Shown here: positions 1 through 4,680 of the stretch, one piece after another | Position numbering within the stretch: the first letter of the stretch is position 1 | How the letters are laid out: each line of letters starts with the position of its first letter | Source of the DNA: Candidatus Rokuibacteriota bacterium | Lineage (GTDB): Bacteria > JAUVQV01 | DNA length: 13,876 nt | Assembly: GCA_030597995.1 (NCBI GenBank) | Contig: JAUVQV010000004.1 | Location: 1-13,876, forward strand | Direction: 5' to 3' | The notes under the pieces: generated by a model | What the model was told of the DNA's origin: nothing | Seen by the model: only the letters and a program-made list of their open reading frames with translations | Database searches by the model: none | Program-made: the position numbers and the translations under genes

Positions 1-70
1 GGACGCCCGCCAGGTCGAGCAGGGTGTGTCCCCTTTGTCCCCTCAGCCCGGCGGACATCATTCTCTTCAT
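1..70 (-). CDS. Pilin/pseudopilin-like protein, N-terminal fragment (runs off window start)
   Basis: Only 23 codons are visible. They read a short basic leader (Lys2, Arg3, Arg10, Arg13) ending in Gly14, followed by HTLLDLAGV. This resembles the class III signal of type IV pilins and type II secretion pseudopilins, in which a prepilin peptidase cuts after Gly and residues TL(I/L)(E/D)L open the hydrophobic assembly helix. The usual Glu at mature position 5 is Asp here and the first mature residue is His rather than Phe. In-frame ATGs lie at 88, 70, 61 and 58; 70 gives a leader of ordinary length, but none has a good ribosome site at proper spacing. A sigma-54-like element lies just upstream. 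The identification is a motif match on a fragment; a random hydrophobic N-terminus cannot be excluded. Confidence 0.45.
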   Translation of the reverse strand, partial: MKRMMSAGLRGQRGHTLLDLAGV

Positions 71-83
71 GCCCGACTGATGT

Positions 84-99
84 TGCATCTCCCGTGCCA
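84..99 (-). promoter_or_regulatory. Putative sigma-54 (-24/-12) promoter
   Basis: On the minus strand this reads TGGCACGGGAGATGCA. Compared with TGGCACG-N4-TTGCW, all seven -24 bases match and four of five -12 bases match, with the required 10-base spacing between GG and GC. Pilin genes are classic RpoN targets, which suits the downstream fragment. The predicted transcript start near 73 leaves almost no leader for the ATG at 70, so 61 or 58 would then be the start. A chance match is possible. Confidence 0.4.
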
Positions 100-376
100 G
101 ATACGCCCCGCAGCCGCAACTGCGCGGCCGGCAAGAGATTATGGCGTAGTGCGCCCCGGAGGCTCAGGGTACGCGGGAGAAATTACTGTTTCGTCAGGGC
201 ACAACGGGGCGGCAAGTTGGACCTGCCGGGGACACTATGGGAAAAACGAACGCCGCTCTACGGACATGAACGCTGCCTACAGGTCATGAGTGCGGCCTGT
301 GGGTCATGAAACTTGAGAGAGATTTAAACAGGCCTTTCCTTGACCAATGTTGAAAAGTATTCCTCAAAACGGCTTA
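100..376. other. Intergenic stretch without a recognisable gene
   Basis: This lies between the pilin-like fragment and nifU, both on minus. Short open frames on plus have no ribosome sites, family motifs or coding character. I see no tRNA, known riboswitch core or clear terminator. The tetramer-containing phrase GGTCATGA occurs twice near 283-308, too short to mean much. The segment may be the regulatory region and leader of the pilin-like gene. Confidence 0.4.
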
Positions 377-400
377 TGTCACATGTCAAGACCTGACACC
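377..400. repeat. Possible REP-type repeat fragment just beyond nifU
   Basis: The sequence contains TGTCACATGTCAAGACCTGACA, written here as TGTCACATG followed by TCAAGACCTGACA. It holds nested inverted TGTCA/TGACA and GTCA/TGAC pairs. The phrase TCAAGACCTGAC resembles, from memory, repeats found beside REP-associated IS200-like transposases in delta-proteobacteria. No transposase is present. It is seen once in this window, so its repetitive nature is an inference. Confidence 0.3.
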
Positions 401-406
401 TTTTTC

Positions 407-811
407 TTAGGGGCCGGACTCTTTGCAGGGCTGACACCCCTTTTGGCGGCATTCGTACTCCCGGATGGCAGCATGGAGGGCGTCGGCCGCCAGGTTGGAA
501 CAGTGCATCTTGACGGGGGGGAGACCGTCCAGGGCCTCGGCCACGGACTCCCGGGTAATTTCCAGAGCCTCTTCGATGGTCTTACCCTTCACCATCTCGG
601 TGGTCATGGAGCTGGTCGCGATCGCCGCGCCGCACCCGAAGGTCTTGAACTTGGCGTCGGTGATTCGACCGTCGTGGACCTTGATGTAGATTTTCATTAT
701 GTCGCCGCAGACTGCATTCCCCACTGTTCCTATGCCGTCGGCGTCCTCGATCTCACCCACATTGCGGGGATTCTCGAAGTGGTCCATAACTTTCTCGGTA
801 TAGATAGGCAT
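407..811 (-). CDS. nifU: NifU/IscU-type Fe-S cluster scaffold protein
   Basis: Cytoplasmic scaffold on which [2Fe-2S]/[4Fe-4S] clusters are assembled from cysteine-desulfurase sulfur before transfer to target proteins. The 134 residues are a single NifU_N domain. The three ligand cysteines are C35 (in GNAVCGD, with D37), C60 (in FGCGAAIATSS) and C104 (in KMHCSNLAADAL, preceded by H103). There is no ferredoxin-like middle or C-terminal Nfu domain, so it is IscU-sized. The ATG has a strong GGGAGGAAG site 4-5 bases upstream. It lies 39 bases after a ferredoxin gene and probably shares its transcript. No cysteine desulfurase is in the window. The tail is odd: three extra cysteines (C121, C126, C129) close to the end. 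Family assignment is firm; specific role (general or specialised assembly) is unknown. Confidence 0.93.
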   Translation of the reverse strand: MPIYTEKVMDHFENPRNVGEIEDADGIGTVGNAVCGDIMKIYIKVHDGRITDAKFKTFGCGAAIATSSMTTEMVKGKTIEEALEITRESVAEALDGLPPVKMHCSNLAADALHAAIREYECRQKGCQPCKESGP

Positions 812-850
812 GTTACTTCCTCCCTTTCAGATCTTTTTCTTCATGCAGAC

Positions 851-1024
851 CTAATCCATCGCGACGCACGCCTCGACCGGACAGACCTCGGCACAGGTGC
901 CGCAGTCAGTGCACTTTTTGGGATCAATGGCGTAGGTCTCCTCCTTCTCATAAATAGCCTCATCGGCGCATTCCGGCACACAGGCCGCGCAGGCAATGCA
1001 CTCCTCATTTATCAGGTAGGTCAT
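851..1024 (-). CDS. Small 2[4Fe-4S] ferredoxin
   Basis: A 57-residue clostridial-type ferredoxin, a cytoplasmic low-potential electron carrier. The two cluster motifs are C9-x2-C12-x2-C15-x3-C19 and C38-x2-C41-x2-C44-x3-C48-Pro, with the usual acidic surface; a further Cys53 is not a normal ligand. The second motif supplies C48 to the first cluster in this fold. I chose the ATG at 1024 because MTYLINEECIAC is the typical start; an upstream in-frame GTG at 1054 would add ten basic residues not seen in the family. The gene heads a two-gene unit with nifU and has a good promoter at 1088-1115. It may supply electrons for cluster assembly, but that is inferred from position only. Confidence 0.92.
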   Translation of the reverse strand: MTYLINEECIACAACVPECADEAIYEKEETYAIDPKKCTDCGTCAEVCPVEACVAMD

Positions 1025-1087
1025 CACTCTTTTTCTCGGGACGGAGCGAAACACCCTTGTGTCACTGCATCCGAAATGTCTGGAGAG

Positions 1088-1115
1088 AATATAAAACCCT
1101 GAAGAGTAATGTCAA
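1088..1115 (-). promoter_or_regulatory. Sigma-70 promoter for ferredoxin-nifU
   Basis: On minus, TTGACA (1115-1110), a 16-base spacer and TATATT (1093-1088). The start of transcription would be near 1081, giving a leader of about 57 bases before the ferredoxin ATG. It sits directly downstream of the mutM terminator. Confidence 0.7.
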
Positions 1116-1116
1116 T

Positions 1117-1142
1117 AAAAAAAACCAGGTTCCCTTAGGGAA
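1117..1142 (-). terminator. Rho-independent terminator after mutM
   Basis: On minus, a TTCCC-TAA-GGGAA hairpin (1142-1130) is followed after five bases by eight T (1124-1117). It begins eight bases after the mutM stop codon. The stem is short, but the T run and position support termination. The ferredoxin promoter starts immediately afterwards. Confidence 0.55.
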
Positions 1143-1149
1143 GCGGCCT

Positions 1150-1986
1150 TCAGCTGCCCCCGGCAGGCATTTTCTGGCAGGAGGGGCAGTAATGTGTTCC
1201 CCTCGAGGCGACGCGGAAGTATTCGATAGTGGAGCGGCAGCGACGGCACGGCTGCCCCTTTTTCCCGTACACGCGGTGCGACTTCTGAAAAGTCCCCGGG
1301 GTGCTTCGACTGTCGAGAAAGCTCGCGACCGACGAGCCGCCGCTCTCGATTGCCCTCCTCAAGACTCTCCGAATGGCCAGATGGAGCGTGGCGATTTTCC
1401 CGGACGAGATGGAGTTCGCCCGCTGCCGGGGGTGTATCTGTGCCCGGTAGAGGCATTCGTCGGTGTAGATATTTCCCATTCCCGCGATGACCCGCTGGTC
1501 AAGAAGCAGGGATTTTATGGGCCGTCGGCTGGACTGCAGCAGCTTCCTCAGATCACGCCGGGATATCCGGAGGGCGTCGGGGCCGAGCTCGTCCAGGAGA
1601 GGGACGGGAGAATCCCCCTCGTTCCGCATCACCGCCAGGTACCCGAATTTCCGCTGGTCATCGAAGGCGAGCACCCGGTCGCCTTCTGCAAATTCCAGGC
1701 GCAGCCGCTCCCGCGGGCCTGGCGCGTGCCCGCTCCGAAGCACCAGGAGCTTTCCCGTCATTTTCAGGTGGAAGAGAAGAACTGCGCCGTCAGACAGGTG
1801 AAGGAGAAGAAACTTGCCCCGGCGGCTGACCCCCAGGATACGCCTTCCCCTCAGGCTTTGTACCGTCCGGGGCGTGGTCTTCCGAAGCACCTTTCTCTCG
1901 AAGATCCTCACCCGCGCCAGAGTGAGTCCGAGGAGATCGCTTCGGAGTCCCCGGTTCAGGGTCTCCACTTCCGGCAATTCCGGCAT
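1150..1986 (-). CDS. mutM: Formamidopyrimidine-DNA glycosylase (Fpg/MutM)
   Basis: Base-excision repair enzyme that removes 8-oxoguanine and formamidopyrimidines and cleaves the abasic site by beta,delta elimination. The start must be the ATG at 1986, because the catalytic nucleophile is the N-terminal proline exposed after Met removal: MPELPEVET gives Pro1 and Glu2 of the mature enzyme. An in-frame start at 2022 would bury this proline. Other landmarks are Lys58 in RRGKF, the helix-two-turn-helix segment around 163-186 with GMGNIYTDE, and a C-terminal zinc finger C247-x2-C250-x16-C267-x2-C270 with Arg262 in the finger. At 278 residues it is of normal length. A TAGGAG site lies about 13 bases upstream, a little far. 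It is divergent from the FmdB-type gene. Confidence 0.97.
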   Translation of the reverse strand: MPELPEVETLNRGLRSDLLGLTLARVRIFERKVLRKTTPRTVQSLRGRRILGVSRRGKFLLLHLSDGAVLLFHLKMTGKLLVLRSGHAPGPRERLRLEFAEGDRVLAFDDQRKFGYLAVMRNEGDSPVPLLDELGPDALRISRRDLRKLLQSSRRPIKSLLLDQRVIAGMGNIYTDECLYRAQIHPRQRANSISSGKIATLHLAIRRVLRRAIESGGSSVASFLDSRSTPGTFQKSHRVYGKKGQPCRRCRSTIEYFRVASRGTHYCPSCQKMPAGGS

Positions 1987-2023
1987 CTGGATTTTTCTGC
2001 TCCTATTCCGTACCCGGTGCATC

Positions 2024-2035
2024 TATAGTATATAC
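2024..2035. promoter_or_regulatory. AT-rich core of the divergent mutM / fmdB-type promoter region
   Basis: The 127 bases between the two divergent genes are GC-rich apart from TATAGTATATAC, which offers -10-like hexamers on both strands (TATAGT on plus, TATACT on minus). I could not find a convincing -35 at proper spacing on either strand, so the assignment is tentative. Confidence 0.3.
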
Positions 2036-2113
2036 GAAAGGGGTCGCTCCGGGAGGGCGGTTCCTGGAAAACCCCCAACAAACGGGCACCATCTGCAGAG
2101 GGAGGGATCAAGA

Positions 2114-2320
2114 TTGCCTCTATACGAGTACCGATGTCAGGGCTGTTCCATGGTTTTCGAAAAGTACAAAGCTGACCGGGAACGCTTTCCGGCCAGAGAA
2201 ATTACCTGTCCGCGCTGCGGCGGGAATAAAGCCGAGAGGGTGTACTCGGTCTTCACCTCGCGGCGGGACAGCCAGGGAGCCGACTCTGCCGGCGGGTGCG
2301 AGCCGAGCGGATTTTCCTGA
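2114..2320 (+). CDS. FmdB-family zinc ribbon protein
   Basis: A 68-residue protein opening MPLYEYRCQGC, the hallmark of the FmdB/CxxC_CXXC_SSSS family, with two zinc-ligand pairs C8-x2-C11 and C32-x2-C35. The Ser/Gly-rich tail typical of the family is shortened and contains Cys62. The family was named from a regulator-like protein near formylmethanofuran dehydrogenase; its role is not settled. The start is TTG at 2114, chosen because a GGAGG lies eight bases upstream and the family consensus begins there; the reading frame stays open further upstream but without similarity. It is followed by a GC-rich hairpin and the DppD-like gene on the same strand. Confidence 0.85.
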   Translation: MPLYEYRCQGCSMVFEKYKADRERFPAREITCPRCGGNKAERVYSVFTSRRDSQGADSAGGCEPSGFS

Positions 2321-2329
2321 AGCTAGAAT

Positions 2330-2348
2330 GAGCGGCCGTCGGCCGCTC
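2330..2348 (+). terminator. GC-rich hairpin after the zinc-ribbon gene
   Basis: A perfect 8-bp stem GAGCGGCC / GGCCGCTC with a GTC loop starts nine bases after the stop codon. It is not directly followed by a T run (a TTTT and CTCTTT come 10-20 bases later), so it may be a weak terminator or merely an mRNA end-protecting structure. Confidence 0.4.
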
Positions 2349-2412
2349 TGGTCACTATTTTCCCCTCTTTATGGTACACTGTGGTGTTGCCTTCTGGTTA
2401 GAGGTGTGATGT

Positions 2413-2421
2413 GGGGAGGGG
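2413..2421 (+). promoter_or_regulatory. Ribosome binding site that points to a CTG start
   Basis: GGGGAGGGG is complementary to the 3' end of 16S rRNA and lies six bases before CTG at 2428. An in-frame stop at 2407-2409 limits any longer start. No ATG, GTG or TTG occurs in this frame until 2590, which would be too late for a working protein. Confidence 0.6.
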
Positions 2422-2427
2422 AAAATC

Positions 2428-3405
2428 CTGAACAAAATCCTTGAGATAGAAGACCTCAGGGTAGAATTCACCTCCAGGGGAAAATCTTTTCCGGCCGTCT
2501 CCGGCCTCAGTCTGTGGCTCGGTCGGGGACGAACCCTGGGTCTGGTCGGTGAGTCCGGGTGTGGGAAAACCGTCACCGCCCTCGCCGCAATGCGGCTGAT
2601 CCCCAGCCCGCCCGGGAGGATCACCGCCGGCCGGGTATGGCTCGGCGGGCGGGACTTGCTCTCTCTAACCGAGAAGGAGATGGTCAAAACCCGGGGCCGG
2701 GAGATATCCATGGTTTTCCAGGAACCGATGACCTCCCTCAACCCGGTCTTTACCGTGGGGGAGCAGGTGGCAGAGGTCTTTCGGACCCACCTCGGGCTGA
2801 AAAAGAGGGAGAGCCGCGAGCGGGCGGTCCAGATATTGGAAAAGGTCGGTATCCCTGATCCGGCGCACCGGGCGCGGGATTACCCCCACCAGATGAGCGG
2901 TGGTATGCGTCAGCGGGTCCTGATCGCCATCGCCCTCGCCTGCAATCCGGAGGTCCTGATTGCAGACGAGCCGACCACCGCGCTGGACGTGACCGTTCAG
3001 GCCCAAATCCTCTTTCTGATCGCACAGCTTCGGGACGACACGGGGGCGGGGGTTTTTCTCATCACCCACGACTTCGGCGTGGTGGCCGAGGCCGTCGACG
3101 ACGTAGCGGTGATGTATGCCGGCCTGGTGGTGGAGCAGGCCGACTGTAAAAGGCTCTTTGCCTCCCCCTGGCACCCTTACACCTCGGCTCTCCTCCACTC
3201 CCGGCCGAGCCTCGGCCTCCGATCATCGGAAGGAGGCCGCCACCTTGAGGTGATCCCTGGAACCGTCCCCGATCTTTCCCGCCTCCCGCCCGGCTGCGCA
3301 TTCGAACCCCGGTGTCGGCGGAGGCAACCTCTCTGCCGTGAGAGACCCCCGCTGCTGGAAGAAAAGGAGCCGGGGCAGTGGGTGCGGTGCTGGATTCCGC
3401 CTTAG
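2428..3405 (+). CDS. dppD: Peptide/nickel-type ABC transporter ATPase, DppD/OppD-like
   Basis: Cytoplasmic ATPase subunit of an oligopeptide/dipeptide/nickel-type importer. From CTG the protein is 325 residues, a normal length. Motifs: Walker A GESGCGKT (41-48), Q-loop Q98 in VFQEP, signature MSGGM (156-160), Walker B LIADE (177-181), H-switch H214, then the oligo_HPY C-terminal region with WHPYT. Four C-terminal cysteines (C290, C296, C303, C321) match the [4Fe-4S]-type motif known from DppD/OppD proteins. The first methionine in frame (2590) lies after Walker A, so a protein starting there would be dead; conserved sequence begins at LLEI-like [12 protein letters not shown] right after the CTG. 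Either CTG is used for initiation or there is a sequence error. It is followed 27 bases later by the DppF-like partner. No permease or binding protein is in the window, so the substrate is unknown. Confidence 0.9.
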   Translation: MNKILEIEDLRVEFTSRGKSFPAVSGLSLWLGRGRTLGLVGESGCGKTVTALAAMRLIPSPPGRITAGRVWLGGRDLLSLTEKEMVKTRGREISMVFQEPMTSLNPVFTVGEQVAEVFRTHLGLKKRESRERAVQILEKVGIPDPAHRARDYPHQMSGGMRQRVLIAIALACNPEVLIADEPTTALDVTVQAQILFLIAQLRDDTGAGVFLITHDFGVVAEAVDDVAVMYAGLVVEQADCKRLFASPWHPYTSALLHSRPSLGLRSSEGGRHLEVIPGTVPDLSRLPPGCAFEPRCRRRQPLCRERPPLLEEKEPGQWVRCWIPP

Positions 3406-3432
3406 CCCGCGGTGGTCTGAAGAGGAGCGATA

Positions 3433-4401
3433 ATGGAGAGCCTATTAAAAGTTCGCGGGCTGAAGAAGTATTTCCCGGTCCGTGGGGGCTTCTGGCGACG
3501 GACACTCGCCAAGGTCCACGCCGTGGACGGGGTGACCTTCGACCTTCCGGCGGGGCAGACCCTGGGTCTGGTCGGCGAGACCGGCTGCGGCAAGTCCACT
3601 ACCGGGAGGCTGGTGCTGCGGCTCCTGGAGGCTACCGCCGGGGAGATCTATTTCGGGGGAGACAATCTCAGGGTCCAGACTACGAAGGAATTGCGCCGGC
3701 TCCGGCGGGAGATGCAGATAATCTTTCAGGATCCCTATTCCTCTCTCAACCCCCGGATGAACATCCAGCAGATAGTCGGTGAGCCGCTGCTCCTCCACCG
3801 TGAGGTCAGCCGGGGGAAGCTCGAGGAGGCCGTCTCCAGACTTCTCGAAAAGGTAGGTCTGAAGCCCGAAGACCGCTTCCGCTATCCCCACGAGCTCAGC
3901 GGCGGTCAAAGGCAGAGAGTCGGGATCGCTCGGGCCCTTTCCCTCCACCCGCGGCTGATCGTGGCCGACGAACCGGTCTCCTCCCTCGATGTCTCCATTC
4001 AAGCACAGGTGATAAACCTCATGCTGGACCTGCAGCGGGAATATGGGCTCGCCTACCTCTTCATATCCCACGACCTCAGCCTGGTGGAGCGGATCAGTGA
4101 CTGCGTGGCGGTGATGTACCTGGGGCGGATCGTCGAACGGGGCCCGGCCGCAAGTCTCTACCGCCACCCCTGCCATCCCTACACCGAGGCCCTCCTGGCG
4201 TCTATCCCGGCTCCCGCCCCAGGCCGCCGGGACAAGCGGCCCCCATTCCTCTCTGGAGACGTCCCCAGCCCGATCACTCCCCCTCCCGGCTGCCCCTTCC
4301 ACCCCCGTTGTCCGATCCGCGGTGCCGGTTGCGATCATACGTTCCCCTCCCGGAAAGAGGCCCACCGAGAACACTTCGTCTGGTGCCACTATCGGGGCTA
4401 G
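3433..4401 (+). CDS. dppF: Peptide/nickel-type ABC transporter ATPase, DppF/OppF-like
   Basis: The second ATPase of the pair, 322 residues. Motifs: Walker A GETGCGKS (48-55), Q99 in [11 protein letters not shown] (diagnostic of this subfamily), signature LSGGQ (155-159), Walker B IVADE (176-180), H213, and the oligo_HPY tail with CHPYT. Cysteines C287, C293, C300 and C318 repeat the C-terminal cluster motif of its partner. ATG is preceded by GAGGAG at five bases' spacing. Together with the upstream gene it would form a DppD-DppF heterodimer. In the usual operon (binding protein, two permeases, D, F) the first three genes come before D; here an FmdB-type gene is there instead. The stop codon TAG is part of the CTAG that borders a MITE-like insertion. 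Confidence 0.93.
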   Translation: MESLLKVRGLKKYFPVRGGFWRRTLAKVHAVDGVTFDLPAGQTLGLVGETGCGKSTTGRLVLRLLEATAGEIYFGGDNLRVQTTKELRRLRREMQIIFQDPYSSLNPRMNIQQIVGEPLLLHREVSRGKLEEAVSRLLEKVGLKPEDRFRYPHELSGGQRQRVGIARALSLHPRLIVADEPVSSLDVSIQAQVINLMLDLQREYGLAYLFISHDLSLVERISDCVAVMYLGRIVERGPAASLYRHPCHPYTEALLASIPAPAPGRRDKRPPFLSGDVPSPITPPPGCPFHPRCPIRGAGCDHTFPSRKEAHREHFVWCHYRG

Positions 4402-4627
4402 TGTATTGTCCCAAGAATAACGAGACAAATTTTTCAGTAAATTAACCCCGGCCTGAAGTATGGATCTTTCGCCCGAGAGGACACTGAATCTCCCCTGGCC
4501 CCTCTTTATAAAAGAGGGGAACCAAGGACTTCCCCCTTAGAGAAAGGGGGATTGAGGGGGATTTGAGAACGTGGAAAAGAGAATAGCGTATTATCATGAA
4601 ATGTATAACTAAAGCTGGGACAAGACA
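4402..4627. mobile_element. MITE-like element with terminal inverted repeats, inserted at the dppF stop codon
   Basis: The left end (4395-4413) reads GGGCTAGTGTATTGTCCCA; the right end (4616-4634) is its inverted copy with one mismatch in 19. If the palindromic CTAG on each side (4398-4401 and 4628-4631) is a target duplication, the element proper is 226 bp with 12-bp ends TGTATTGTCCCA / TGGGACAAGACA (11 of 12 match). It encodes no transposase, is more AT-rich than its surroundings, and contains a second repeat. The left CTAG supplies the TAG stop of dppF. The right end lies 50 bases before uvrA. I do not recognise the family; mobilisation by a full element elsewhere is inferred. Confidence 0.65.
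4487..4564. repeat. Dispersed palindromic repeat nested in the MITE-like element
   Basis: Two hairpins follow each other: CCCCTCTTT-ATA-AAAGAGGGG (4499-4519, perfect 9-bp stem) and TCCCCCTT-AGAGA-AAGGGGGA (4531-4551, 8-bp stem). The outer edges AATCTCCCCT and AGGGGGATTT are imperfectly inverted. Translated on minus it gives IPLNPPFSKGE, a peptide that, from general knowledge, recurs in spurious ORFs made from a common dispersed repeat in many bacterial genomes. The hairpins could also stop transcription between dppF and uvrA. Confidence 0.7.
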
Positions 4628-4680
4628 CTAGCCCACAATATTTATTACACTGCTCTAGGACAACTATTGAGGAACAAAAT

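Noticed and set aside
26..309. Plus-strand frames in the first 310 bases
   Set aside because: No ribosome sites, low-complexity Arg/Pro/Gly composition typical of GC-rich noncoding frames.
3445..4428. 327-codon minus-strand frame opposite dppF
   Set aside because: Mirror frame of a high-GC gene, no recognisable domain.
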